A stretch of 52,499 nucleotides of DNA from JANXUC01 sp043782485 (lineage in GTDB: Bacteria > Acidobacteriota > Terriglobia > Terriglobales > Acidobacteriaceae), in NCBI GenBank assembly GCA_043782485.1, contig JAYWAL010000003.1:1-52499 (forward strand). Reading direction: 5' to 3'. A model generated the notes under the pieces. That model was not told the DNA's origin. It saw only the letters and a program-made list of their open reading frames with translations, and ran no database searches. Both the position numbers and the translations under genes were made by a program. Shown in pieces: positions 1 to 8,265 of this stretch. Each line of letters opens with the position of its first letter. Position 1 is the first letter of the stretch.

Positions 1-120
1 CTGTGTGACTGCCGGCTCGAGTGGCTTGACAGCCTTATGGGCCTTCTTCTTCGGAGCAGCCTGCGCGGCCATACTTCCCGCCAGCGCCAGCACCACACCC
101 AATTTGAATACGGTATTCAT
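1..120 (-). CDS. Secreted protein, N-terminal fragment (runs off left edge)
   Basis: Only the first 40 codons are in the window. The start ATG (118-120 on the complement) follows a good ribosome site, GAGGAGA, about five bases upstream. The product begins with a classic signal peptide (MNTVFKLGVVLALAGSMAAQ) and then a short basic stretch, APKKKAHKAVKP. It lies 56 bases downstream of pstS on the same strand, so co-transcription is likely. In related genomes the gene after pstS is often a phosphate-selective porin, but nothing visible in this fragment proves that, so no function is assigned. Confidence 0.7.
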   Translation of the reverse strand, partial: MNTVFKLGVVLALAGSMAAQAAPKKKAHKAVKPLEPAVTQ

Positions 121-176
121 TGCATCTCCTCAGCCTCGGAGTTCGGGAGGCTCGATTATGAATTCTTATTTCGAAA

Positions 177-1184
177 CTACTTGACTTGCTTGATCGCGGC
201 TTTCACTTTCTCGGCCACATTAGTCGGCAGTGGGGCATAGGAAAGATCGGCGACCATTTTTTGGCCGTCATTCACCATCCAGGTCAGAAAATCACTGAGG
301 ACTTTGCCTTTCGCCGCGTCCTTGCTCTTCTCCGGAATTAGCAGCCAGGTAAAGCTGGAAATCGGATAAGAATCCTTGCCTGGCGCGTTGGTAATGGAAA
401 CGCGGAAATCATTCGGCATGGTCTTGACCGAGGCCGCGGCCGCCGTCGTGCTCTCCAGGCTAGCCTTCATGAATACGCCCGACGAGTTGCGGACGCTGCC
501 GTAGGGAATCTTATTTTGCACGGCGTAAATCAGCTCGACATAGCCGATGGAACCCGGCAACTGGCGGATGGAGCCAGCAACGCCCTCGTTGCCTTTTCCG
601 CCGAGGCCGGTTGGCCACTTGGGCGAAGTGCCTTTCCCCGGGCCGTTCTTCCACTCATCGCTGACCTTGGAGAGATAGTCTGTGAAGATATAGGTGGTGC
701 CGCTGCCGTCTGAACGGTGCACGACAATGATGGGCTGATTGGGGAAATTCTTGATATCCGGATTGGCCTTGGCAATGGAGGCATCGTTCCAATTCCCAAT
801 CTTGCCGAGAAAAATTCCCGCCAGAATATCCGGAGTAAACTTAATTTCCCCGGTCACTCCCGGCACGTTGTAAGCCGGAACCACGGAGCCCAGCACCGTC
901 GGGAAGTGGAGGATCTTGGTTTTTGCCGACGCCAGCTGCTCATCGTTCATCGGACCGTCCGTGGCGCCAAAATCCACTACGCCTTCCGAAACCTGGCGAA
1001 TGCCGCCGCCGCTGCCGATCGACTGGTAGTTGATCTGCACGTCCGAGTGCGCCTTACCGTATTCGCTGAACCATTTCTGGTAAATCGGGTTGGGAAACGT
1101 TGCGCCCGCACCCGTCAGTTTAGTCTGGCTGAAGGCTGGTGCGGCGAGAATTAAGCAAAGAAATAGCGAGATTCGACGCATCAC
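177..1184 (-). CDS. pstS: Phosphate ABC transporter substrate-binding protein PstS
   Basis: This is the periplasmic phosphate-binding protein of the PstSCAB high-affinity uptake system. The 335 residues match the family length. A signal peptide (MMRRISLFLCLILAAPAFSQ) is followed by the PstS opening LTGAGATFPNPIYQKW, then the phosphate-contacting segments YQSIGSGGGIRQ and VDFGATDGP, and HRSDGSGTTYIFTDYL in the middle of the protein. The start is a GTG at 1184 or the adjacent ATG at 1181; AGGAG lies about seven bases before the GTG. A Pho-box-like repeat sits upstream (1246-1278), which fits induction by phosphate starvation through PhoB/PhoR. PstC, PstA and PstB are not in the window; a truncated secreted protein gene follows. 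Confidence 0.95.
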   Translation of the reverse strand: MMRRISLFLCLILAAPAFSQTKLTGAGATFPNPIYQKWFSEYGKAHSDVQINYQSIGSGGGIRQVSEGVVDFGATDGPMNDEQLASAKTKILHFPTVLGSVVPAYNVPGVTGEIKFTPDILAGIFLGKIGNWNDASIAKANPDIKNFPNQPIIVVHRSDGSGTTYIFTDYLSKVSDEWKNGPGKGTSPKWPTGLGGKGNEGVAGSIRQLPGSIGYVELIYAVQNKIPYGSVRNSSGVFMKASLESTTAAAASVKTMPNDFRVSITNAPGKDSYPISSFTWLLIPEKSKDAAKGKVLSDFLTWMVNDGQKMVADLSYAPLPTNVAEKVKAAIKQVK

Positions 1185-1245
1185 GCGTTGGCTCCTGTCG
1201 AAGTCCTGAAGTTTTTATCCAGTGTTCGATTGAAGTCTAGCGGTG

Positions 1246-1278
1246 CAATGTTACGAATGCGTTACAGGATAGTTACAG
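1246..1278 (-). promoter_or_regulatory. Pho-box-like triple 11-base direct repeat upstream of pstS
   Basis: Read on the minus strand, three consecutive 11-base units are CTGTAACTATC, CTGTAACGCAT and TCGTAACATTG. They share the core (C/T)(T/C)GTAAC in strict 11-base phase, the geometry of PhoB/PhoP boxes. The core differs from the enterobacterial CTGTCAT. A weak -10 candidate, TAGACT, lies just downstream (1234-1239), about 50 bases before the pstS start. The assignment rests on phase, position and target gene, not on experiment. Confidence 0.6.
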
Positions 1279-1309
1279 GAGTGTGAATTCGAAGGCGCAC
1301 GGAAGAGGG

Positions 1310-2182
1310 TTAGTGAGCGGACGGGGCGGGCGTTAAGCGCTGCATTTCGCGGACAAACAAGCCGTTCTCCGGAAAGTCGTCATGTAAGGAAGCCAAGACC
1401 TGACGGGCCTGCATCTTGTTCTTGTCGCGCACGTAAGCAATGGCCAGCAGAATCCGCGCGAACGGGGCGAAGTAGCGTCCCTTTTCGGCGGTCAGCTTTA
1501 CGTCGGCCAATCCTTCTTCCTTGTTGCCATCCACTCCGCCCAAATGCAGCAGCCAGCGGAACGGCGCGAACAAACTGCCAATGATGTAACGGCTCAGCCC
1601 GCGCGCCAGATACGCATCGTAGGCACCGGGATCCACGACGAGAAGCTGCTGCGCCCAAGTGGTCCCTTGGCGCGTATAGCTGAGCGAAGCGAAGTTCCGC
1701 TTTTCGATCAGTCCCGCGTAGTCTGCTTGCAAGCCATTCACCATCACCATGGCTAGCAGCGCATCGTGATCTTTGGGGTCTTTGGCCAAATGTACTTTCG
1801 CTAGCGTCTCGGCTTTGCCTAAGGCCGCCAAAAACCTGTTGTGTACGTCGGCATCTGGCGACATTTTCTTGCGATCCACAAACGCCTTGTCGTCCTCGAA
1901 AAACTGCGACTCCAGAATGCCAAGCCGGTCAAGTTCCGAAAACAACAGCCCAGCACCCTCGCTGGCCGGACCCATGGGATCGGCCGGGTTCTGCTGTTGC
2001 CATTGGGAAAAGCTCTGTTGCGCCTCGGTAAACTTCAAACTGTACAGCAGCCGATAGCCATGATCGAGCGTCGGCGCGGAAAGGCTCGGGGCCGCGGAGG
2101 CAGAGATCCCCCCGAACGCGACCGTTATCAGCGCCGCAGCGATGCGCCTGGACCATGATCGAGAGTGCCACCAAGACTTCAT
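1310..2182 (-). CDS. Secreted helical-repeat (TPR-like) protein, unknown function
   Basis: I do not recognise a named family. The 290-residue product has an N-terminal signal sequence (basic WSRRIAAALITVAFGG, then small residues up to ASAAP), so it is probably exported. The rest is alpha-helical with TPR-like spacing of A/Y/L residues, for example DHGYRLLYSLKFTEAQQSF and PFARILLAIAYVRDKNKM, consistent with a protein-interaction solenoid. I chose the ATG at 2182; a GTG at 2209 would add nine residues that lie outside the signal peptide. It stands between pstS and the sugar transporter, on the same strand, with about 125 bases on each side and no clear operon partner. Confidence 0.6.
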   Translation of the reverse strand: MKSWWHSRSWSRRIAAALITVAFGGISASAAPSLSAPTLDHGYRLLYSLKFTEAQQSFSQWQQQNPADPMGPASEGAGLLFSELDRLGILESQFFEDDKAFVDRKKMSPDADVHNRFLAALGKAETLAKVHLAKDPKDHDALLAMVMVNGLQADYAGLIEKRNFASLSYTRQGTTWAQQLLVVDPGAYDAYLARGLSRYIIGSLFAPFRWLLHLGGVDGNKEEGLADVKLTAEKGRYFAPFARILLAIAYVRDKNKMQARQVLASLHDDFPENGLFVREMQRLTPAPSAH

Positions 2183-2339
2183 ACTTGTGACTAAGATGCC
2201 TGTTCGCACAATATAAGCATACTGCCAACGAAAGACTTGCCTCTATCCGGTCGTCCTTGTACTTCCGCACGTTACTTCGCACCACATTGTGGCGGAAGCA
2301 AAAAGAGCCAAGTCCAAGCCTGTCAACCATTTACATCGC

Positions 2340-4127
2340 TTAGCGGGCAAAATACGCTTCAATTTCCTCCAGCGTCTTGCCTTTGGTCTCCGGCAGGAAA
2401 AACGCCGCCGTCACGAAATAGACGACGGTACAAGCGGCAAAACCGAAAAACATCGTGGAATAGCCGTATTTGCCGACAGTGGGCAGGAAGACCGCCGCAA
2501 TCGCCGTGGAAACCGCTTGATTGATCAGCAAAGCGATGCTCATGCCGTTGGAGCGAATGCGCGTCGGCATCAGCTCGGAAAGCGCCAACCAGACGCACAC
2601 CCCGGGGCCTATCGCGAAGAACGCCATGAACACGAAGAGGCTAATTGCCACCAGCCAGCCGTCGTGAGAACTTGGCACGGGCGTAATAAGTGCGTTCTCG
2701 ATTCGCAGGGGTGCCCGACGCGCAGCATCCAGATCACCAAAGGGATTCGAGAAGAACGCCACAACTTTATTTGCTGGGACGCAGCCATCACGGGTGATCT
2801 CGATAGGCTTGGCCGCAGGGTCGTTGGAGCGAGCCACTTTGGTCGCCGCGCGGAAGTCACCATAGGAATAAATGACGATCAGCGACGTCGGCCCAGAGGA
2901 GACAGCATGCCCCGCGGCGCTCAGCAGCTGGTCGGACACCTGCTGGTTGTAGGCGAGCGTCAACCTCTGATTCTCGGCCTTAGCAACTATCATCGACTGC
3001 ACCGCGCCATGAGCGTCCACGCGCTGAGCTTCCGAATGCAGAAACAGCAGTCCGGCATGAACCAGCGAAAAAATAATTCCCGCCGTGCCCACAGTGAGCA
3101 GAAATTTTCGCCCCTTGCGGTCCACCAACACCACCGCTCCCCAAGTCACCAGAAAGTTGATGAGCGTAAACATGACATAGCCCCAATGCGCGGCCACGTC
3201 AGAGAGTCCGCTTTGCAAAAGAATATTGGTATTGAAGCCAATGATGGAATTAACGCCCGTAGCTTGATTGCAAGCCAGAATCACGCATGCCATCAGAAAT
3301 GGAATCACGTACTTGCGGCGGAACAACGGTTCCGAAGATTTCCCGCCGGACGACGCTTGCGCCTTCTCCGAGGCCGCAGTCTCCGCCATCTCCCGCAGTT
3401 CCGTGTCAGCCTGCTCTTCAGTCCGTGACCGAAGCAGCGCTGCCCGGGCGGCATCCGTCTTCCCGCGACGGTACAACCATCGCGGCGACTCCGCCACCAT
3501 CCAACTGCCGATCACGAACAGCACGCCGGGAGGCAGCGAGACCCAGAAGATGCTGCGCCAAGCCGTATCCTTGAACGCCAGTAGCTTGGCCGGATCCGCC
3601 AACTTGGCCACCTCGTCCACGCGCCAACTGAAATAGAAACCCACAAGCGCAGCCGCCAAAATGCCAAACGTCAGCAGCCACTGGAAAATTCCCGTTCCCT
3701 TCCCGCGCTGCGAGGCCACCAGACACTCGGCCAGATACAGCGGAATCACCACGCCAATCAACCCGCCGCTAATGCCCTGTAAAAGCCGCCCCATTAGCAG
3801 CGATGCGTACCCTTGGGACAGCGCAATCACGGGAATGCTCAGCACAAACAAGACCCCGCTGGCGGTCATCAGGGTCTTGCGGCCCATCCAGTCGGCCAAC
3901 ATCCCCGCGAACAACGTGGAAATGACGCTCCCCAGCAGCACAGCCGCCACCACGAAAGAAAGCTGCCCCGAGGTGAACGCGGAGGTCGCCTCCAGGTAGG
4001 GATAGGCGCTGGCAATAATGCCGACATCCACGCCATAGAGCAGACCGCCTAGACCAGCTACAACGAGAAGGAAACGGTTATAGGCAACGTTTGGGTCGGC
4101 GTTTAACGGAGTAGGGAGGGAACTCAT
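2340..4127 (-). CDS. Sugar-porter family MFS transporter with a large periplasmic insertion
   Basis: This inner-membrane permease belongs to the MFS sugar-porter family, probably a proton/sugar symporter. Signature motifs are in order: DWMGRKTLM after TM2, QGISGGLIGVVIPLYLAE in TM4-5, PESPRWLYRRGKTD after TM6, VDRKGRKFLLTVG between TM8 and TM9, and the C-terminal PETKGKTLEEI. At 595 residues it is well over the usual 450-500. The excess is a hydrophilic block of about 126 residues (about 364-489) between TM9 and TM10, which should face the periplasm. The block has one Cys (DGCVPANK) and no domain I recognise. Substrate cannot be read from the sequence. Start ATG at 4127. Confidence 0.88.
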   Translation of the reverse strand: MSSLPTPLNADPNVAYNRFLLVVAGLGGLLYGVDVGIIASAYPYLEATSAFTSGQLSFVVAAVLLGSVISTLFAGMLADWMGRKTLMTASGVLFVLSIPVIALSQGYASLLMGRLLQGISGGLIGVVIPLYLAECLVASQRGKGTGIFQWLLTFGILAAALVGFYFSWRVDEVAKLADPAKLLAFKDTAWRSIFWVSLPPGVLFVIGSWMVAESPRWLYRRGKTDAARAALLRSRTEEQADTELREMAETAASEKAQASSGGKSSEPLFRRKYVIPFLMACVILACNQATGVNSIIGFNTNILLQSGLSDVAAHWGYVMFTLINFLVTWGAVVLVDRKGRKFLLTVGTAGIIFSLVHAGLLFLHSEAQRVDAHGAVQSMIVAKAENQRLTLAYNQQVSDQLLSAAGHAVSSGPTSLIVIYSYGDFRAATKVARSNDPAAKPIEITRDGCVPANKVVAFFSNPFGDLDAARRAPLRIENALITPVPSSHDGWLVAISLFVFMAFFAIGPGVCVWLALSELMPTRIRSNGMSIALLINQAVSTAIAAVFLPTVGKYGYSTMFFGFAACTVVYFVTAAFFLPETKGKTLEEIEAYFAR

Positions 4128-4214
4128 GCGGAAGTGGGTGTCTTTCTGCAGCCGTGGGTATCCAGGATCATCCAGAGTAGATTGGCCTGCCGGTGGCTGC
4201 GATGAACCTTGCCA

Positions 4215-5522
4215 TCATGCCAGTAATTCCTGCGCAGGAAAAGTCGGATGTGAGGATACCGTCTCCGGCGGCCAAGCCAGCAACAGCGCCAGCAAACTAA
4301 TGGGGAAAGACAGGGTCGCATAGAGTGGTGCTTCCCACGCCCACTGCACGAAGGATTCGGCGTGAAAAACCACCTTCGCCACAATGAGGATTCCGCACGC
4401 AAACCAAGGCCATAACAGTAGGGCGACCACGATCCGACGGAGCATGCGGGGAACCAACCCACTGTGCCGCAGGAGGTCCCGCTGTTGCAGGACAAGAAGC
4501 AAACCCGGCAAGAGCATCACCTGATTGTAGGTACCAAGGTTTGGGGCGATGCAGACGGCTCCCACCAGCGCCAGACTCAGAGCCAGGCGCGCCTCCAGAG
4601 CATCCGGATCCAAAGCACGGACCTTCCACGCCACGCGCAACACGACCACGATAATGATTGCACGGACAACCCCGCTCCAGCGGGGAGTCGCAAGCCAGTC
4701 GAGAAACGATGTGCCCCCTGTGTAGTTGTTGTAAGCGCGAACCGCATCGTAAAATCGGAACAACCAGCCCGGAAGCACATATTCGGACGCACTCAGCAAT
4801 AACAGCATGGTCAAGCCAAAACCCCAAGCCCAGCGCAGCCGCTCTCGGCGTTTCGCGGAGACCCACATCAGCATGAGCAGCACCGGAAGCAGAGCCACTT
4901 GCGGTTTAATCGTGGCCACTGCCAGCAGGACGCCAGAAAGAAAGAGCCATCCGCTCCGCCGCGCCAGAAAAGAACCCGCCAGCAGTACCGCCACCAGCAG
5001 ACCGGGCTGTTGCACCGAAAGTGCTTCGGCAAACGGGTAGCTGCCCAACAGCAAAAGGGTGATGGTCAACGTGTGCCAGGCCAGCAGCGGGACTTCCAGA
5101 GTTCGCAGCCAAAATAGAACACTGAGCAAGGTGCAAATCCCTAAAACCCAGATAGAGAGTCCCCGCACCGCCGAGAAGTCCATATGCACCGTAGGCGCGA
5201 GCAGGAAGGCAACATAGACAGGGTAGGCAAACCCTTGCTGGTCTTTGGGGTCGCCGGGACGTGAAGGATCGATCTCGCGTCCCCAGTACCCTCGCTGAAT
5301 CTCAAGCGTGACGGCGCGGCTGTAGGGATCTCGTCCCCGCAAAAGCAACTCCCGCGACCCGAGCCAGCGGGGGTAGAGATCGGACAGATTGCCGCGCGGT
5401 GAGTCGGACTGCGCCGCACGCTTTTCCTGGACAGGCACGATGATGCGCCGCACGTAGAACCACATGCTCGTCGCCGCCAGAAATGCCAGTAACACCAATA
5501 TCTGTTTCTTCGGAAAGACCAT
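4215..5522 (-). CDS. GT87-like (DUF2029) multi-pass membrane protein, first of tandem pair
   Basis: This is a polytopic membrane protein of about 435 residues with ten or so hydrophobic segments. It resembles the GT87/DUF2029 family of polyprenyl-phosphate-mannose-dependent glycosyltransferases. The supporting pattern is a first TM, a polar loop with LYPRWLGSRELLLRGRDPYS, then repeated TM segments including LSVQQPGLLVAVLLAGSFLA and ATIKPQVALLPVLLML, the Lys-Pro-Gln segment typical of this family. The reading frame extends to a GTG at 5627, but those extra 35 residues look non-native and would overlap the upstream gene, so I prefer the ATG at 5522. It follows a paralogue (5584-6831) on the same strand and is probably co-transcribed. 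The sugar and acceptor are unknown. Confidence 0.65.
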   Translation of the reverse strand: MVFPKKQILVLLAFLAATSMWFYVRRIIVPVQEKRAAQSDSPRGNLSDLYPRWLGSRELLLRGRDPYSRAVTLEIQRGYWGREIDPSRPGDPKDQQGFAYPVYVAFLLAPTVHMDFSAVRGLSIWVLGICTLLSVLFWLRTLEVPLLAWHTLTITLLLLGSYPFAEALSVQQPGLLVAVLLAGSFLARRSGWLFLSGVLLAVATIKPQVALLPVLLMLMWVSAKRRERLRWAWGFGLTMLLLLSASEYVLPGWLFRFYDAVRAYNNYTGGTSFLDWLATPRWSGVVRAIIIVVVLRVAWKVRALDPDALEARLALSLALVGAVCIAPNLGTYNQVMLLPGLLLVLQQRDLLRHSGLVPRMLRRIVVALLLWPWFACGILIVAKVVFHAESFVQWAWEAPLYATLSFPISLLALLLAWPPETVSSHPTFPAQELLA

Positions 5523-5583
5523 GCGGAAAATCAGTGCCTCGGAAATAATACAGCCAAGTGCAACGTGCCCTTTCGTCTTGCCC

Positions 5584-6831
5584 TTACCTGGCGGGGAGGG
5601 CAACCTGCGAAGGCATGAACTCTTCACTCCGCCAAACCGCGATCGCCCTTAGGAAAGCCCAGGTCAACCAGAGCAACACCAGAGCCAGCAGATTCAACCG
5701 CGCGGCCGCCGTTAACAAAAGATAGAGTGGGCCAAACAGCAATGCTGCCGCACCCGCCAGCAGCAGAACTCGGGTGGTCCAATCCAATTCCCGATTGTGC
5801 CAGCCGAGACTTGCAGCGAGCAACGCGACGGGAAACAGCAAACATAGATCGAAGCTGAAGACGTGATAACCCGCGACAATTGTTCCGAGAAAAGCCGCGG
5901 CCAGACCGGCAGAGTATGTCCTAGAATCTCTCGGGGCGGCTGCGTTCCATTCACGGGCCACCCAAAAGACCAGGGCCAACGAGAACAATCCGGTGGTTAT
6001 ATCCAAGCCTAGTGACGCAGACCATGGACTTCTCCATCCCTGCAAAAGCCCCCGCAGATTGGGCATGATGCTTGGATAGATTCCCGCACTGGCCCGCATT
6101 TGGTTCAACCGCCATAAGTAGACAGGGTAAGCCAGCGCGCCGCACCATCCCAAGAGCCACACCCCAATGCTTACGGAAATCACCGCTATGGCCGCAAACC
6201 CGCGCAGCACGCGCCATTGTCTCTTGAGCAAAAGCACCAGCAAAAAAGGAAGTACAATTTGAAATTTGATCAGAGCAAAGCCCAAGCAACACCCCGCCGC
6301 AAAATCCTTGCCCTCACGCAAAAAAATCAGGACCAACGCAAAGCAAAGGAATAACAGCGCGTGGTCTTGACCGAGCGCAAGACCGTGGGCGACTGGCCCG
6401 TAGCTGAATACTGCTAGGTAGTAGAGCCACCAGGGGATGCGACGCAATTCTTGAATTCGCCAATGCAGCAAGGCGGCGGTCACAGCAATCAGGACCAAGC
6501 TCAAGGCGATCCAAATTTCGAAAGCTTCCCGGTACGGCAAGAAGCTAAGAGGTAACAAAAGCAATGCCTCGAACGGAGGCCGCATATAGGGCAGAGCCAA
6601 ATGACGGGCAGCGGCATCTGGCGAAAACTCGCTCTGAACGCGGGTCTGCGAGTCCCAGTCGTAAAGCTGTCGACTCTGCCCTCGCTGCACCAGCGTGCTC
6701 GCCGTATAAAAGGTAGAGAAATCCGCCCCTTCCGGATCGTTGTAGACCTTCGGCGCTACCAGAAGATAGCTGACAACGATTCCCCCGAAGAGCATGGCGG
6801 CAAGAATTTGGACTCTTCGGAGAGACGTCAT
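5584..6831 (-). CDS. GT87-like (DUF2029) multi-pass membrane protein, second of tandem pair
   Basis: A 415-residue polytopic membrane protein, paralogous in layout to its downstream neighbour: an N-terminal TM, a loop with GADFSTFYTASTLVQRGQ then QLYDW, the segment LPYMRPPFEALLLLPLSFLP, the motif LALGQDHALLFLCFALVL, and ALIKFQIVLPFLLVLLLKRQ. These are features of GT87/DUF2029 membrane glycosyltransferases, which move a sugar from a lipid carrier on the outer face of the membrane. I chose the ATG at 6831; a GTG at 6864 would add eleven polar residues. The pair may glycosylate envelope components; no substrate can be inferred. Confidence 0.65.
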   Translation of the reverse strand: MTSLRRVQILAAMLFGGIVVSYLLVAPKVYNDPEGADFSTFYTASTLVQRGQSRQLYDWDSQTRVQSEFSPDAAARHLALPYMRPPFEALLLLPLSFLPYREAFEIWIALSLVLIAVTAALLHWRIQELRRIPWWLYYLAVFSYGPVAHGLALGQDHALLFLCFALVLIFLREGKDFAAGCCLGFALIKFQIVLPFLLVLLLKRQWRVLRGFAAIAVISVSIGVWLLGWCGALAYPVYLWRLNQMRASAGIYPSIMPNLRGLLQGWRSPWSASLGLDITTGLFSLALVFWVAREWNAAAPRDSRTYSAGLAAAFLGTIVAGYHVFSFDLCLLFPVALLAASLGWHNRELDWTTRVLLLAGAAALLFGPLYLLLTAAARLNLLALVLLWLTWAFLRAIAVWRSEEFMPSQVALPAR

Positions 6832-6939
6832 CGGGTCAAATGGCCTTTTGTCCTCGCTAAACACAAATCAGGAAGCACAACGTATCACAACGGGCGCGAC
6901 TGGGAATGGTAATATCCACGGAAATCCACAGAAAGTGAA

Positions 6940-7080
6940 CGGCTAGCCCTTGACCTCAAGCCCGCAAATGGTGAAACTAGCTGTTAACCCATTTCGTCAA
7001 CCAGCCAAGAGAGGGCTAATCCAACGGCCCCGGGAAGTGGCAACCCGCCTCCGCTCCCAATCGGAGGAATCAGCCGCAAC
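6940..7080 (+). promoter_or_regulatory. Leader/promoter region of the Tad locus with two inverted repeats
   Basis: The gap before the pilin gene holds a -35-like TTGACC (6950-6955). Overlapping it is a nested fold in which GCTAG (6942-6946) can pair with CTAGC about 30 bases later, and CTTGA with TCAAG inside it. A second stem, CCTCCG (7048-7053) with CGGAGG (7062-7067), lies shortly before the pilin ribosome site. These could be promoter or leader structure. I looked for a c-di-GMP-I riboswitch core and did not find one. No clear -10 is visible. Confidence 0.3.
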
Positions 7081-7099
7081 TTAGTTCGAGGAGCCGACA

Positions 7100-7261
7100 A
7101 TGACGATGTTGCGCAAGTTGTGGAACGACGAACAGGGACAGGATATTGCCGAATACGCGGTCATGCTCGCTGTAATTCTGGTGATCGTGATTGGAACCGT
7201 CCGCTTGATTGGCTCAAACGCGAACACCGTATTCTCACAGGTCGCAAGCTCGGTCGGATAG
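7100..7261 (+). CDS. flp: Flp/Fap type IVb pilin (53 residues)
   Basis: This small gene encodes the structural subunit of the Tad pilus. The 53-residue product has a short polar leader (MTMLRKLWNDEQG), the type IVb processing motif G|QDIAEYA with the obligatory Glu-Tyr at +5/+6, and one hydrophobic helix (VMLAVILVIVIGTVRLIG) with a short polar tail. Prepilin peptidase should cleave after Gly13 and leave a 40-residue pilin. GAGGAG lies about six bases before the ATG. It is the first gene of the Tad locus and is separated from cpaB by a terminator-like hairpin, which would allow far more pilin than machinery to be made. Confidence 0.92.
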   Translation: MTMLRKLWNDEQGQDIAEYAVMLAVILVIVIGTVRLIGSNANTVFSQVASSVG

Positions 7262-7311
7262 ACAGCCTGCGCCCCCAACCGGATCTCCAAACAACTGGCG
7301 GGGTGGTGTGC

Positions 7312-7350
7312 GCTTGCGAATCGTGACCTGTTCCGCGAGCAGATTTTTTT
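7312..7350 (+). terminator. Terminator-like hairpin between flp and cpaB
   Basis: GCTTGCGAA (7312-7320) pairs with TTCCGCGAGC (7331-7340), with one G-T pair and a bulged C, around a 10-base loop. A run of seven T (7344-7350) follows after AGA. This is the form of a rho-independent terminator or attenuator. The cpaB ribosome site GAGGAG starts at the very next base. Partial read-through would set a high pilin to low machinery ratio. Confidence 0.6.
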
Positions 7351-7361
7351 GAGGAGACTCG

Positions 7362-8198
7362 ATGAGCCGTTCACGCCTTTTTTTGCTCGGGCTGATTGCC
7401 TTGGCTCTGGGTGGCTTCGTGGCCACGCAGGTCTACGGGAAACTTCAGTCTCGAACGAGCGCATCTGCCCCCGCCACAACTGAAATCCTCGTCGCCGCGC
7501 GCGATGTCCAAGTCGGCACCCGCGTCGCCGAGGCCGACCTCAAGTCTGTGCGCTTCCCCACTTCCGAACTCCCTTTTGGAGTGTTCTCCGCGAAGTCCAC
7601 CGCCAAAGTCATCGGTCGCGGAGCCATAGTTCCCATCTCTAAAGGCGACTTATTCCTCCCCGGCAAGCTTGCACCGGAAAATAGCGGCTCCGGCCTCCCG
7701 TCCCTGATCCCTCCCGGCATGCGCGCCGTCTCCGTGCGGGTGAACGATGTCGTCTCCGTTGCTGGCTTTGTCATCCCCGGAACCCGCGTCGACGTCATGC
7801 TCACCGGCACGCCCCCTGGAGGCAAAGAGCCGGTCACCACCACGGTCCTGGAAAACGCGCTCGTGCTCGCAGTCGGCCAGCACTTGGAACGCAATTCCGC
7901 CGGCGATCCCCAAACTTCGCCCGTCATCACCCTCCAGGTCACACCCGAAGACGCGCAAAAGCTAACGCTCGCCACCTCCGAAGGCCGCATCCAGCTCTCA
8001 TTGCGCAATTTGGTTGACGCCGACCAGGCCAACCTCGAGTTGGTGCGCAATTCCGCGCTGTACCGCGGATCGATGCCCCCGCCTGACACCACAGCCAAGC
8101 CTCACATCGCGAAAGCCAAGCCCGTCGTTCCCGTTCCGCCCTCGGTCTATTCGGTGGAAGTCATCCGTGGCCACGATCTTTCCACCACCAAATTCTAA
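7362..8198 (+). CDS. cpaB: Tad pilus assembly protein CpaB/RcpC
   Basis: CpaB (RcpC) is a periplasmic, membrane-anchored component that assists secretin assembly in Tad pilus systems. The 278 residues fit. An N-terminal TM anchor (FLLGLIALALGGFVATQVYG) leads to the SAF domain (ILVAARDVQVGTRVAEADLK, about residues 42-110) and then the RcpC domain (about 120-235) with MRAVSVRVNDVVSVAGFVIPG and DVMLTG. The C-terminal tail is Pro/Lys-rich (HIAKAKPVVPVPPSVY). GAGGAG lies five bases before the ATG. It is followed by the secretin gene in the usual order. Confidence 0.93.
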   Translation: MSRSRLFLLGLIALALGGFVATQVYGKLQSRTSASAPATTEILVAARDVQVGTRVAEADLKSVRFPTSELPFGVFSAKSTAKVIGRGAIVPISKGDLFLPGKLAPENSGSGLPSLIPPGMRAVSVRVNDVVSVAGFVIPGTRVDVMLTGTPPGGKEPVTTTVLENALVLAVGQHLERNSAGDPQTSPVITLQVTPEDAQKLTLATSEGRIQLSLRNLVDADQANLELVRNSALYRGSMPPPDTTAKPHIAKAKPVVPVPPSVYSVEVIRGHDLSTTKF

Positions 8199-8265
8199 TA
8201 GCTCTCCCAAAGCCCTCGGATTCGGTTATTCTTTCTTGACTATCTTTAACTGGAGATCAAGCACC

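Noticed and set aside
2289..3428. Open frame of 379 codons on the plus strand
   Set aside because: Opposite the sugar porter, with His/Arg/Gln-rich nonsense product and no ribosome site.
6940..7099. c-di-GMP-I (GEMM) riboswitch before flp
   Set aside because: The conserved GEMM core sequences are not present; only simple stems are seen.
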